The notes: generated by a model not told the origin, from the sequence alone. A stretch of 64,000 nt of DNA from Daphnia carinata (GCF_022539665.2 NC_081332.1:1633773-1697772), one strand, 5' to 3'. Positions 24,840 through 36,013 are shown, counted from the first letter of the stretch. Program-made: numbers and translations.

Positions 24840-26067
24840 TTAGTAGTCGCGAGCAACGTTACCCGAAGTGATGAAGACGGATCCAGTGCCCGGGGCAGTG
24901 CCGGTCTGGGAAACACGGCCAAAAGCGGAGTCATCAGAGGTAAAAACTGGTGCGGAGTAAGTACGAGAAGTTCCAGCAGGACCGCCGACTGAAGACGAGG
25001 TGAATACCGTAGATGAGGACGAAGGAGAAGTGAAGACCGGTGCGGAATACGTGCGGGAGTTGGCACCCGGGGCGGTAACAGATGAAGCGGTTAAAACGCG
25101 AGCAGAACCAGCAGGGCCGGTAACAACTGGTGCGGAGTAAGTACGAGATGATACAGCAGGAGCTGTGATCGGAACGGAAGTGATTACAGGTGCTGTGACT
25201 CCCGAAGACGTGAAAACTTGGCCGGAGTAAATGCGGGAGGCGTCCCCAGAAATGCTGGCACCAGGAGAGGTGAAAACGGGTGCGGAGTAAGTGCGAGAAG
25301 CTGCAACTGGAGCGACGACCGAAGACGAGGTGAATACATCGCCGGAATGGGTACGAGTGGTGGCTCCCGAAGTGCGGCCAGCAGAAGAAACGAAGACCGG
25401 TGCGGAATAAGTGCGTGAGTTAGCACCTGGAGCCGTAACAGATGAAGTGGTTAAAACGCGGGCAGGACCAGCAGGACCGGTAACAACTGGTGCGGAGTAA
25501 GTACGAGATGATACAGCTGGAGCGGTGACAACTTGAGAGGTGAATACAGGTGCGGAGTAAGCCTGGGCTGAGTAGTGGGCTGGAGCGGGGATCTTGGCTT
25601 CACCTTCGTACTTGACATCAGCAACGTATCCGTAGCCATCATCTTTGTACGTTACGGTTTGAACACGGCCATCGGGGAGGAGGACGCGGTAATTGCCGGT
25701 GGTTACTTTGCTGTCGCTGGTCTCATAGTGGCCGTAGTCGTTGCCGTAACCATCGTAGACGGCCCAGTTGAAAGCGTATGGCTGGGCGGGCTATTAAATG
25801 AGCAATTGTTCATATAGAAACTGCTTTGAAACTGATAAAAGAAACGCAAATTGGACTTACGTATTCCTTGACCTCGTACGTCGAAGGTAAATAAGATGGC
25901 CTTTGGTAAGATGGAACTGGATAAGTTGAGTCGGGATAGGCGGAATTGGCTGCGGCTACAGCGATCAAGGCGGTGAGTACGAAGAACTTGAGAATTGAAA
26001 AATGTAACTGATTAGAATTGAACAATAATTTTAAATATTTGGAATGCACAGGTAATTTTACCTGCAT
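24840..26067 (-). CDS. Cuticle protein CPR-A (RR chitin-binding domain plus SAPV repeats)
   Basis: Predicted 360-residue secreted cuticle protein. Exons: 26062-26067 (Met-Gln only), 25861-25986 (signal FFVLTALIAVAAANS and a PVPSYQRPSY linker ending EVKEY), 24840-25790. Exon 3 starts with PYAFNWAVYDGYGNDYGHYE and KVTTGNYRVLLPDGRVQ, then YKDDGYGYVADVKYEGEA: a Rebers-Riddiford chitin-binding domain (chitin_bind_4), closest to the RR-2 form. The remainder is about a dozen repeats of SRTYSAPVFTS/SSVTAPGA, ending GNVARDY. I translated the entire third exon and found no stop. Exon 2 is of the PSY type shared with CPR-H and CPR-J. Acts outside the cell, in chitin-protein matrix; the repeat tail is probably flexible or cross-linkable (inference). 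Confidence 0.88.
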
Positions 26068-26134
26068 GTTGAGGAGTTGATAGAGCGATTGAGACTGGTG
26101 GCTAACTGATGCTCTTACTGCTGTTCGTTCGCCC

Positions 26135-26141
26135 TTATATA
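26135..26141 (-). promoter_or_regulatory. TATA box of CPR-A
   Basis: Reads TATATAA on the minus strand, 68 bp upstream of the ATG. The spacing is the same in all 11 CPR genes. Confidence 0.75.
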
Positions 26142-26234
26142 CCTCAGCGCAACTACCCTGCGCTTTTCTTTCTTCAGATGCCTTTTACCAAGGTCTAATT
26201 AAGAATACATCCGATTGTTCCACAATTGATTAAT

Positions 26235-26370
26235 GAAAGGAAAAGTGTTCGTATCTGACCTGTTGTTTGATCTTTGCAACGGTCAAATGAAAAGTGCCCT
26301 AACATCGGGTTCTTTCCCTACAGTGTTCTATATTTCGGACTTTCCAACAAATGCGGTCTACATTTTTAAA
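26235..26370 (-). promoter_or_regulatory. Conserved upstream module of the CPR genes (example at CPR-A)
   Basis: About 100-230 bp upstream of the TATA box lies a block conserved in most CPR genes. It shows, on the plus strand, GAAAGGAAAAGTG, then TGACCTG...TTTGATCTTTGCAACGGTCAAATGAAAAG, then AACATCGGG.CTTTCCC, GTTCTA and GGACTTTCCAACAAA. Copies: about 35068-35200 (B), 37791-37925 (C), 40139-40272 (D), 43924-44056 (E), 46482-46620 (F), 48734-48865 (G), 53227-53360 (I), 57570-57695 (K). CPR-H and CPR-J have a strongly diverged version (about 50695-50800 and 55050-55160). TGACC(T) and GGTCA are nuclear-receptor-like half-sites; regulation by ecdysone-pathway receptors is only an inference. Confidence 0.5.
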
Positions 26371-26505
26371 TGTAACGCGATTTCTTAACTGTTTAATTAT
26401 TCAAAGATTATGGTGTTGGCTTTTCCCTTTGTTTGTTGATTTCACTTTTTGTTGCAGTTATCGTATCAAAAATGGACGAATTCTAAGCCAACTGTATTGA
26501 GCAGT

Positions 26506-26578
26506 GCCTTTGTGGCCTAAAGGATAAGGCACCGGCCTCCTAAGTCGGGGATTGCGGGTTCAAGTCCCGCAAGAGGTA
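26506..26578 (+). tRNA. tRNA-Arg (anticodon CCU)
   Basis: 73 nt; loop CTCCTAA, anticodon CCT. Acceptor stem has one mismatch (GCCTTTG with AAGAGGT) and the anticodon stem a G-U pair; T-loop TTCAAGT. Probably still a tRNA but the least regular of the good copies. Confidence 0.75.
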
Positions 26579-26741
26579 TTCACGAAGCTGATAATTGATT
26601 TCAATTGTTAATTACCGACACTAATAGGATCTTACACGATACGTTAATAAGGTCTAGTTTATTTATCAAGTAATCGCTACTCAATGATTTCTTTTCAAAT
26701 GTTACTAGTCATTCGGTTAAGTATGAAATGGTAGGTACTTG

Positions 26742-26861
26742 TCTCCAGTGGCGCAGTTGGTTAGCGCATGGTACTTATACGACAGTAACTGAATGTGCTG
26801 ATTAAGGATGATATGATTGCAAGCTATGCCGAGGTCGCGAGTTCGATCCTCGCCTGGAGAA
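26742..26861 (+). tRNA. tRNA-Ile (anticodon UAU) with intron
   Basis: TCTCCAG/CTGGAGA acceptor, T-arm GCGAG-TTCGATC-CTCGC. Loop starts CTTATAC, anticodon TAT, then an intron of about 46 nt whose sequence differs from that of the 23108 copy. Confidence 0.87.
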
Positions 26862-27261
26862 TCTTTTGCAACTGTTGTTCGGTACACATCTTGAAAGTGT
26901 CTGACAGCTGAGTTTGTTTGGCCAAGTAGCTAGAACAATAAATGGAGACTATCATATGATTACAGGTAAGCAATTGGTCATCTAAAGTAATGTAACGTAG
27001 TCAATTTTTACACGTAAACTTCTATTTCTTTTGAATTCAGGGAGCGATAACGTCCAATTGATTTCTCGACGATTAAACTTGTAAGCTTCAAAGTGGCCTC
27101 CATTCCTTCCTGGAAAAACAAAAGAGATCTGCTTTCCCTGAAAACACTTGGCCTGGTGTTCATTTTGACTTTTATCGATCAAGGTAAGAAAACGAAAATC
27201 TACCGCACAGAAAGAGGTTGTGCGAAACGGTATTCTTTCATAGAAGCTTTAACGAGATGCC
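26862..27261 (+). repeat. Orphan repeated exon-like element Q, copy 1
   Basis: No complete gene. Two blocks recur at this place relative to the tRNAs. The first, about 26940-26966, is ATGGAGACTATCATATGATT followed by ACAG/GTAAGC, like an exon end with a donor. The second, about 27040-27260, holds GAATTCAG/GG, then a frame ending in SLKTLGLVFILTFIDQG just before GTAAGA, then ACCGCACAGAAAG and AACGAGATGCC. Related copies: about 35640-35990, 38230-38410, 44640-45010, and the first block alone near 58267. The hydrophobic LGLVFILT run looks like a signal peptide. The copy ends abruptly at about 27261, where CLCA sequence begins. Confidence 0.45.
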
Positions 27262-29070
27262 AAACATTCACGGCAGAGGAATCAGAAACGGAGATCAATG
27301 ACGATTTCGTTGTTGATCCGACGGCAACGCCAACGCAATTTGAAATTGAGCGTTTTCAATCTAGAGGAACTAGCAAATTTAGAGTCGATGGAACTGACCG
27401 CACCTGATGGTACTGTCTTCAGCGAGGTTGAGTATGAAACGACCACAGCTTCGGTCACCGTAGACTTGGCGATGGTAATAACACAAATTGAAGAATTGCT
27501 GCTTGTTTATTTTTTCAAGTTAAAAATCGAACTGGTTCGTAGATCGGAAATTGGTCCCTCAACGTCAAGTTAAGCAGCGAGCAGTTTGAATTGTTATTAG
27601 TCACTGTTATAGCGCAGATGCGTCCAAACGTTACGACACCAATCAAAACTAAATGCTGGGTCCCGCAAGGTACGTACTGGACGTTTACGATTTGAATCAT
27701 CCTTTACACATTTAGTAGTTGCCTGCTCTTGTTGGTTTTATTAGCTGATATTAAAAACGCCGGTAAGAACACAATTCCAGTTCGCGCTGAGGTGACGACT
27801 GGATCGAATGCGGTTGTTGGAGCCACGGTCAGGTAATTTTCGTAGTCGATTTATTTTTAATTATGTTTTAAATTAACTTGCCAACTGAATTGGGAAGAGC
27901 TTTTTTGGTGAAACCCAACGGTGAGTCGGAAATTCTGGAGCTGCTGGACAATGGCGTCAATGCCGACACTGAGGCCAATGATGGCGTTTATTCCAGGTAT
28001 TACACCAACGCCACTCAGAAGGGTCGGTACACGGTCAAATGCCATGTGATTAGCAATGAAGACACTGTCCAGAGTTCAGGCTTTTTTGGCTCTGCCAGCC
28101 CTCAGCTTCGCGGTACGAAGAACACCCTATCTCTTTGATATGCAACAATTTTTGATTGACTGCCTCGTTCTTTGTTTTAATGTGCAGGTAATTTAATTCA
28201 TGAAAACGGCGCAGGGACTCCTCTGGCCGCTTTTACTCGCATCGTTTCTGGTGGATCGTTTCAGGTTTTACTTATTTTTTTGAGCTGTTCATTGAATTCT
28301 AGATTCTTCAATTGATTGATGAATTTGTTGTGATAGGTGGAAATACCCGTGTCGAGTTACGATGCTTATCCACCAAGTGAAATCAGGGATCTTTCTGTCA
28401 CGTTAGTTGATGAAACAGAGGGACACATCATGATGGATATGAAATGGACTGCTCCCGGTGACGATCTCGATTATGGCACTGGTACATTTTTCGTATTCAT
28501 TTCCTTTATCTAATCGAAGTGTTTATAATTGTCCTGCGCGTATCTCTTGAATGCGCAGTTGCTTATTATGTACTGAGGTATTCAGACACGCCGGACTACG
28601 TGATAAACTACAACTTTGACGATGAATATTCTGCTCGCAAGAAGCGCTCCGCCATCAAAGAAGATGATCTCGTGGCCGGTTCACTCGAACCCATCGAAGC
28701 TGGCTCCTTGCAAACGGCTACCTTCTTGCTATCCGATATCGATCTGGACCGACCTTATTACGTGACACTACGGGCAGTGGACAAAGCTGGAAAGGTTGGG
28801 CAAGTCTCCAACGTGGTCGCTTTCTTTGTACCAGACAAATTAGCTATGCTGGCTAGGAATAATTTGGAAGGACCCGCCGGATATGAAACAAGAGATATCA
28901 TCAATGTGAATCAATCGGGCTTTCCGTCACCTCGTTGTTGGTTGCAGCCTTTGGGCTTCTTTTGATCGCCTGTCTGTGTGTGGCCTTATTGATGGCCATC
29001 GTCAAACGCTCTAGAGCCTATCCAGTATATTCTGGTGTCCCGACTAGTAAGGATCATAGTTATCCTTGAA
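27262..29070 (+). pseudogene. Truncated, frameshifted CLCA copy (3' half of gene 4)
   Basis: Starts abruptly inside the equivalent of CLCA exon 10 (at AACATTCACGGC, matching gene 4 from about 18980) with no upstream exons. Equivalent exons continue at an offset of about 8286 to the stop at 29068-29070. Two breaks: near 27324 the GACGG-TCGGTC of gene 4 is replaced by a segment 4 nt longer, shifting frame; near 28924 one base is missing compared with gene 4, so the frame ends before the membrane segment. No HExxH or MIDAS region is present. Apart from the first about 150 nt it is almost identical to gene 4, so the duplication or a later gene conversion is recent. Confidence 0.88.
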
Positions 29071-29478
29071 ATGAGTATACAGACTCGAGGTTTATTCAGT
29101 TAACGTCCCGAAATGTTTCGATGTTAGAAAACGTTAACAAGCAATCCACGTAGAACAGTACCGAGGGTTAAACCAAATTCATTTAAAAGCAAGCTTAGTT
29201 TTGTAGGGAAGATACGAAAATTCTAGCGATTATTTAGGTCGAAACAGACAGGTAAGTGCTGATGCATTTCATCCAACTGCCACCATGCCCTTAATAGTAC
29301 TTGGAAATTGTTCTTATTCGTGACATTTTCATTAAAATAGATTCATTCCGTATAGTGGAATCGATTTACCATGCTTCACTTGAAAAAATTGCAATGTATA
29401 TGCCTGCCGGGTGTGTCCATACAGATATATAAACGAGTGTAAGCTCATCATAATTTTCAAAACAAAAGTGTTCGTTCA
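29071..29478. other. 3' spacer, duplicate of 20785-21193
   Basis: Nearly identical to the spacer after CLCA gene 4 (only a few single-base differences seen). No gene. Confidence 0.6.
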
Positions 29479-29904
29479 TCAATAGCCGTATCCGCTGTAA
29501 TAGCCATGTCCGTATCCAGCGCCATAGCCTGTAGATTCAACAATACATTATCCATTTTAAAATTAATACCTTTACTATAATGTTAATAATTGCTTATAGT
29601 ATAGTAAACAACAGCCAAAATAATACCTCCATATGGATAGCCATATCCGCCATATCCACTATATCCACCGTAGCTTCCGTATCCACCGTAGCCTCCATAA
29701 CCACCATGGCCATAATATAATTTGACTTTTGTCGCCATTGCCACAGCGACGATCATCAATACAACCACAAGCAACGTGATCTACACAATACGGCAAAGGA
29801 AAACAGGTAGATTGCATACACTACATCACATGGAACACTTATTTTATTTGCATTAGAAATATTCAATAATTATAACAAAAACGTACTTTGAAATTAACTG
29901 CCAT
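29479..29904 (-). CDS. GGY-repeat secreted peptide gene B' (3 exons)
   Basis: Predicted 73-residue secreted peptide, duplicate of GGY gene B. Exons: 29887-29904 (MAVNFK), 29627-29780 and 29479-29528. It is one GGY unit (9 nt) shorter than gene B in exon 2, with GSY and SGY variants inside the repeat, so it is diverging in repeat number while keeping frame and all splice sites. TATA-like TATAAAAG (minus) is near 29988-29995. Unlike the neighbouring CLCA copy it appears intact. Confidence 0.8.
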
Positions 29905-31125
29905 CGTGTTGAAGAACTGGGACAGTCTCTTTGTGCGAGTGTTATCTTCTTAGACGAAATTGTGACGAACCAGTTTGAACGCACGGGCTTTTATACCGAT
30001 TCCTCGACGGTATGGGCAGAGCTAAAGAAAAAAAAATAATCGGATAGATGCGGTGTATTTGAAACCTGCGAATCGATACTGACGGCAGCCCTACATCTAG
30101 AACTGCGAAGGTTACATACTAGCTATTCAGCAATTTCAAAATGAATCGATTACAGAGGGCGCACCTTGTTGCTGCAGTCCAATGGGGTTGTTTGTCCTTC
30201 ATTTCTATTTTACATCTATGACCTGACTTGTACATTTTCTCTTCTGAGCAATTTGCTTGACAGTGTCGTCGCCAAGATGTACCACGCGCCGTGCCTGGAG
30301 TTTAGTGGTACGAGTGCTCTTGAAATTAAGTGGGCGCCGGAGAACACTAGTGAAAGGGGAATTGCCAAGACGAGAGAGTTTGCTATTAAAATTTATCGCT
30401 TGTCGGTTAACAGGGGAATCCCTGAAAAAAAGAACGAACATTTTAGTGAAGAAAAAGGCAAGTTAAGTGTCGTTTTGTTTAGAGTTAACCTCGTCTCGGT
30501 GCGCTGATTCTGCGAAGGAGAACAGATGTTCGCATGGTAATTGACGTAACACAAGTATTCGCCCATTAAATAGCTACGCATTTTCTCGTTCACGTTATAG
30601 AAAGTGAACTAAATAGATTTCGTAATTTTCTCAGTATTTCCATAATTTTCATTCGTCATTGGGAGATATTGAAGGTGAATTACCGCACTCTTCCCCTGGT
30701 GAACATTTTTCCTTTAGTTTCTTACTCTACCTTTTTCTTGTTTTGCTTAGTGTCATTAGCTCTTTGGAAGTCGACCCAAATAGTAAGAAGACATAAGTTT
30801 GTTACGTCACACTGCCCATTATATTCCGCTTTATCTATCTCTCTTATCCTTGCGTTTGTCCTCGTTTCGTTTGACCATTGCTGTATGTATCGAGCCAGAA
30901 CAGAGCCAACTCTAGTTGACAGACTCGACATCTCTTTGCTAATCTTTCTTCATCTTCACCTTCTTTAACTTACGGGACAAGTCCATCGGGTCTTCCAGCT
31001 GCCATAAGGTGGGGAAAAGATCCTTTCACGCTGCTTTTCACGTTCAGTGCGGTATGTTAAATTGCAAAACTGGGCATTGATAGGCCCTATGTTGATCTCG
31101 ACATACATTGAATTTTGGTAATTAA
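29905..31125. repeat. GGY-B' promoter and duplicated spacer
   Basis: Second copy of 21629-22852; same block order with many substitutions. No frame conserved between the two copies; no gene supported. Confidence 0.55.
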
Positions 31126-31199
31126 GCCTCTGTGGCCTAATGGATAAGGCACCGGCCTCCTCCAGCCGAGTATTGTGGGTTCGATTCCCGCTAGAGGTA
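31126..31199 (+). pseudogene. tRNA-Arg copy with altered anticodon loop
   Basis: Matches tRNA-Arg(CCU) along its length, but the anticodon arm reads CCGGC-CTCCTCCA-GCCGA: an eight-base loop and a broken last pair. The T-arm is also changed (TGTGGG...CCCGC). Probably a pseudogene, or a tRNA with an enlarged loop. Confidence 0.65.
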
Positions 31200-31395
31200 G
31201 AGGCTACCCGTGAATTATCCGTGTATTCACGATGAACGTTATCTGTGGTTTTGATTGTAGCTGCTGTAAATAGCAGTCTCATGTCAGTCGTTCATTGAAA
31301 GCGGAAAGCTGATCTATTTGCTTCTTAAGCTCATTGCTTTGCATAATTTCTACATAAGGAATGATGGTTTTCATCTGTAAAACAACATGTACGTG

Positions 31396-31504
31396 TCTCC
31401 AGTGGCGCAGTTGGTTAGCGCAAGGTACTTATAAGACAGTAACTAACTAATTGCCATGGATGGAAGTAATGCCGAGGTCGCGAGTTCGAGCCTCGCCTGG
31501 AGAA
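31396..31504 (+). tRNA. tRNA-Ile (anticodon UAU) with short intron
   Basis: Mature part equals the 23108 copy. The intron is about 35 nt, the shortest in the window, but still begins AGACAGTAA and ends GAAGTA before ATGCCG. Confidence 0.9.
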
Positions 31505-31696
31505 TTCGTTTTGGATTACTGAATTGAAACTGATGTTTACGTTTGCTGATGTTTCTTCCAAATCAAATCGAGTTATACATTTGTTTTTAAAGATTGCGTT
31601 TATTGGTGAAAATGGGTAAGCTGGGTACATGGTTCTACTATCAAGGCAATGTCGCGTTCGTCAATACAAAATGTTACATGTTTGGTTGTAGGTATT

Positions 31697-32076
31697 TCAG
31701 TAGCCGTATCCGCCGTAGTAACTGGGTCCATATCCTATGCCATAACGTTGTGTGTTATAACATTTGAAATAACTTTAGTAGAATGACGTATTTTTTACCT
31801 CCATATCCGTTGCTGTATCCATGTCCATATCCACCATATCCTCCATATCCACCATATCCACCATATCCGCCATATCCGCCATACCCACCATATCCGCCAT
31901 ATCCTCCATAACCACCATGGCCATAATATAATTTGACTTTTGTCGCCATTGCCATAGCGACGAGCATCAAAGCTACGAAAAGCAATGTAATCTGCAACGC
32001 CAGAAAGAAAACAGAAATCAATTCGAAATCTTGCTTATTTTAATAATATCGTGCTTACTTTGAAATTGGCTGCCAT
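31697..32076 (-). CDS. GGY-repeat secreted peptide gene C' (3 exons)
   Basis: Predicted 82-residue secreted peptide, duplicate of GGY gene C. Exons: 32059-32076 (MAANFK), 31799-31991, 31697-31734. Signal ITLLFVALMLVAMAMA. Its repeat is an uninterrupted run of about nine GGY units followed by a single GHGYSNGYGG, whereas gene C has alternating GHGYGGY units, so the repeat region has been rearranged since duplication. TATAAATG (minus) is at about 32177-32184. Confidence 0.8.
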
Positions 32077-33314
32077 TGTTCTCTGGAATTAAGACGATGT
32101 ATCTTGCACGAACGTTTGTCTTGTTTGTTGAAGCTGCGGATGTGTTTGTGACGAACTGTGGTGGGCTGTTCCATCATTTATACCAATCCATGACGGTAGG
32201 CGGAGCAAAATCAAACCTAGATACCTACAGTTTAAAGCAAAACAAAAATAGGAATTGGATAGGTGTAACGCCTATTATTTTTTTATTGTGCAATTCCCTC
32301 TCCCGGATCCCATCACTACTTTCTCTGCGTGTATCGTCTTTGGCCGGTGCCAGTAGATCCCTGGTACGCACGATCTTGAAACAGATCGACACGTGCGTTA
32401 TGAAGGACACGACAGAAAAGAGAGACCTGCGCATTGCGAAAGTGTATTCACAAAATGCATTTGAACAAAAAAGCTAAAACTGTAACGAGAGAAATCCCTA
32501 AGAAATTCTATTTCTAGTTCAACAAGTGAGATAGCGAGTCATCGTTTTCTTATTCAGCATCGATAATAGCAATGAACGACGTATATCCCCGTCTTTCTAA
32601 GGATTCTATATAGAACAAATCAATTTAACTGAATTTAGATTATGTAAAATATAATGAGTATTCAGGGTAAGAAAAAAGGTTTTTAACAAGTGAAGCGTTG
32701 CTCTCTTTCTTACCCTGCCCACCTGGTTTCGAGAGTGTCATTAGTCGTTTCAGTTTTATCTGCTTCCAGTAGAATGTGAGAAACAGCTGAACAGGTGATA
32801 GCTCTCCCTTCCCACAGTTGCAGCATTCGATTCATTTTGTTTTTTTCGAAGTTTTTCTATCGTGTCCTGTTCGAACAGTTCAGTCCGTCGCTAGACAGCG
32901 ACAGAGAAACAACTTGGATGTATAGATGTAAAGCGTAGAGAGATTTGAGGATGTGGCTGAGCCTTTGGTCTGCCGAGTTGAAGATCAAGTAATTAAGAAG
33001 ATAATCAGAGAATTCAACAGGTAAGCAAAATGAATGGTTTAAATTTCGATTAGTTACCTGGACCATGAAAGGGATTTCGGTTAGGGTTTGCAAGATCTTT
33101 CTGGGATACAGTTCGCGTCCTTTTGTTTATGGTCAACCGTAGTTTCGGCCCGTGATGTCACTGTGGTATTTTGTTGACCACTGTTAAAAGAAGATGAGTA
33201 CGTCCTACTCCATGTTTCTCCATGGTGTTGTACAAAGGAATTAAATGAAAATGAATAAATAGTAATTACGCAAGGAAAAGCGAAAAATTTTTCAAGCCAA
33301 ATGGTATTGCAAGT
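32077..33314. repeat. GGY-C' promoter and spacer
   Basis: Copy of the 23825-24700 spacer plus an extra about 350 bp (32900-33300) shared instead with 41800-42090 (GGTAAGCAAAATGAATG, TTAGTTACCTGGA, TTTATGGTCA). No gene supported. Confidence 0.55.
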
Positions 33315-33387
33315 GCCTTTGTGGCCACATGGATAAGGCACTGGCCTCCTAAGCCGGGGATTGCGGGTTCGAATCCCGCCAGAGGTA
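33315..33387 (+). tRNA. tRNA-Arg (anticodon CCU)
   Basis: 73 nt; loop CTCCTAA, T-loop TTCGAAT, acceptor GCCTTTG/CAGAGGT with G-U at the first pair. The anticodon stem has one G-U pair (CTGGC/GCCGG). Confidence 0.87.
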
Positions 33388-33597
33388 TTCACGAAGGAAA
33401 TAGATGTAAAGGATTGATGATGTATAGTCTTAGACTGTATTAGCCTCTTCGCACATATTCGTTGTTACAGCTGTGTAATGAATAAGAACACCGTAGATTT
33501 GTTTTTATATATTTTATTGTTGATATATATTCTTGATTTGATATTTAATTTGACATCTCTTTGATGTATATAGATATATTTGCAGGATTTGTGGCAC

Positions 33598-34904
33598 TTA
33601 GTAGTCGCGAGCAACGTTACCGGAAGTCGTGTAGACGGATCCAGTGCCAGGAGCAGTGACGGTCTGGGAAACACGGCCAAAAGCGGAGTCATCAGCTGTA
33701 AAAACTGGTGCAGAGTACGTACGAGAAGCTGCAGCAGGAGCAGTGACCGAAGACGAGGTGAATACATTAGATGAGGACGAAGGAGAAGTGAAGACCGGTG
33801 CGGAATAAGTGCGGGAAGGAGCGCCTGGAGCTGTGACAGACGAAGAGGTGAGAACAGGGCTGGAATAAGTACGAGAGTTGGCTCCCGAAGTGCGGCCAGC
33901 AGAAGAAGTCAAGACCGGGGCGGAATACGTGCGGGAGTTAGCACCTGGAGCTGTGACAGATCCAGAGTTGAGAACAACAGCAGGACCGGTAAAAACTGGC
34001 GCGGTGTAAGTGCGAGATGATGTAGCAGGAGCTGTGATTGGGACGGAAGTGATTACAGGTGCTGTGACACCCAAGGATGTTAAAACTGGGCCGGAATAAC
34101 TGCGGGAGTTGTCACTAGAAACGCTGGCAACAGGAGAGGTGAAAACGGGTGCGGAGTAAGTGCGAGAAGCTACAGCTGGAGCGACGACCGTACGAGAGAT
34201 GGCTTGAGGAGCGGTGAAAGCAGGTGAAGTGAAGACTGGTGCGGAATAAGTGCGCGAGTTAGCACCCGGAGCGGTAACAGATGAAGTGGTTAAAACGCGA
34301 GTAGGAGCAACAGGACCGGTAACAACTGGTGCGGAGTAAGTACGAGATGATACAGCTGGAGCAGTGACAACTTGAGAGGTGAATACAGGTGCGGAGTAAG
34401 CCTGTCCGGAGTAGGCGGATGGAGCGGGGTACTTGGCTTCACCTTCGTACTTGACATCAGCAATATATCCGTAGCCATCATCTCTGTACGTTACGATTTG
34501 AACGCGCCCATCGGGAAGGAGGACACGGTAACTGCCGGTGGTTACTTTGCTGTCACTGCTCTCATAGTGGCCGTAGTCGTTGCCGTAACCATCGTAGACA
34601 GCCCAGTTGAATGAGTAAGGCTGGGCGGGCTATGGAAGAGGCAATTGTTCATTTAGATACTGCTTTGAATTCATAAAAGAAAAGCCAATAATACTTACGT
34701 ATTCCTTGACCTCGTACGTTGAAGGTGAATAAGAACGGAAATTGGAAGCGGAATTTGAAGAAGTTTGGCCAAGGTATTCGGAATTGGCTGCGGCGACAGC
34801 GATCAAGGCGGCGAGTACGACGAACTTGACATTGGGAGAAGTATTTTATTAGAATTAAATAATAATTTTAAACCGTTTGAATGCACTTATCGTTTTACCT
34901 GCAT
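33598..34904 (-). CDS. Cuticle protein CPR-B (RR domain plus SAPV repeats)
   Basis: Predicted 387-residue secreted cuticle protein. Exons: 34899-34904 (MQ), 34699-34824 (signal FVVLAALIAVAAANS, then SEYLGQTSSNSASNFRSY and a YEVKEY end), 33598-34629. The RR domain reads KVTTGSYRVLLPDGRVQIVT and YRDDGYGYIADVKYEGEA. The tail has about 13 SRTYSAPV-type repeats, one of them altered (a PAFTAPQAISRTVVAPAV stretch), and ends GNVARDY. I read the RR part and the first half of the tail directly without stops. It occupies the same place in the 8.28 kb unit as CPR-A, but its exon 2 is of the SEYLGQ type, not the PSY type of CPR-A. Confidence 0.88.
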
Positions 34905-34971
34905 GTTGAGAAGTTGATTGAGCGATTGAGACAGTTGGTTAACTGATGCTCTTACTGCTATTCGCTCGCCC

Positions 34972-34978
34972 TTATATA
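34972..34978 (-). promoter_or_regulatory. TATA box of CPR-B
   Basis: TATATAA on the minus strand, 68 bp upstream of the ATG. Confidence 0.75.
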
Positions 34979-35428
34979 CCGCAGAGCAACGCCCTGCGCT
35001 TTTCTTTTTTCAGGTTCCTTTTACCAACTTCTAATAAGGTACGTATCCGATTGTTCCAATATTCATTGAAGAAAGGAAAAGTGTTTGTGTTTGACCCGCT
35101 GATTGATCTTGCAACGGTCGAAATGAAAAGTGCACCAACATCGGGGCTTTCCCCAAAGCGTTCTACATAACGGTCTTTCCAACAAACGTAGCCCAAATTT
35201 GAAAATGAAAGGCAATTTCTGACCAGTTCAATTATCCAAAGAGTATGGTATTGACTTTTCCCTTTCCATGTTGATTTCGCTTCACTTTGCAGTTGTCGTA
35301 AGCAAATAGCATATCCGATTGTCTATATTGCATATAGCTACCAAGTAATCACCCAGCATAGGTTCTTTATTGTTTGTTAATGAATGTTACTTGTAACGTA
35401 GCCCATGAATAATGAAAGATTTTTGATG

Positions 35429-35547
35429 TCTCTAGTGGCGCAGTTGGTTAGCGCATGGTACTTATAAGACAGTAACTGAATGTGTTGATTAAAATCTATT
35501 AATTGCAAGTAATGCCGAGGTCGCGAGCTCGACCCCCGCCTGGAGAA
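35429..35547 (+). pseudogene. tRNA-Ile (UAU) copy with damaged T-loop
   Basis: Carries the TAT anticodon and an about 45 nt intron, but the T-loop reads CTCGACC instead of TTCGANC and the stem CCCGC no longer matches GCGAG well; the acceptor starts TCTCTAG. The B-box is likely weakened. It could still be a low-activity gene. Confidence 0.6.
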
Positions 35548-36013
35548 TACTTATTGCTGGTCAGACTATACTTTGACACTGTTTGGAATCCAAATCCATT
35601 GTTCCTTATTTAGGACGATCAAGAAAGCGCATCGTGTGATTCCAAGTAAGCCAATGCAATCTAAAATACTTTGCTACGGAAGATTATTGCTTTAATTTCT
35701 ATTCATTTTGAATTCGAGGAGAAAACAACGTCCAATCCAATCCTCGACGGCTGAACTTGTAAACTGCGACGTGGCATGCAACCGTCGTGGACAATACCAA
35801 ACGTATAAGATTACCCTGAATACACTTGGCATGGTGTTCATCTTGACCTTGGTTGATAAAGGTATGGAAACGCAGGATGACTCATTTTCTATTGTGTTTG
35901 TCTTATCACGCAGGAAGCGATTTCCACGAACATGGCATTACTTCATGCACATTTAATGAGATGCCAGGTGCACGTTTCGTTCAGCCCATAATAGGACATT
36001 TCCGTCTAAAACA
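35548..36013 (+). repeat. Element Q, copy 2
   Basis: Holds the second block of element Q (AATTCGAGGAGAAAACAACGTCCAAT, frame with NTLGMVFILTLVDKG, then GGTATGG and AGATGCCAGG). No complete gene is supported. See 26862-27261. Confidence 0.4.

Noticed and set aside
24840-26000. Short regularly spaced repeats that might suggest a CRISPR-like array.
   Set aside because: The repeats are coding SRTYSAPVFTS units in a eukaryotic gene, in frame, with no spacers of the right kind.
30166-30507. 113-codon plus-strand frame in the GGY-B' upstream spacer.
   Set aside because: The corresponding sequence at about 21880-22230 has indels that break it; it is noncoding repeat sequence.
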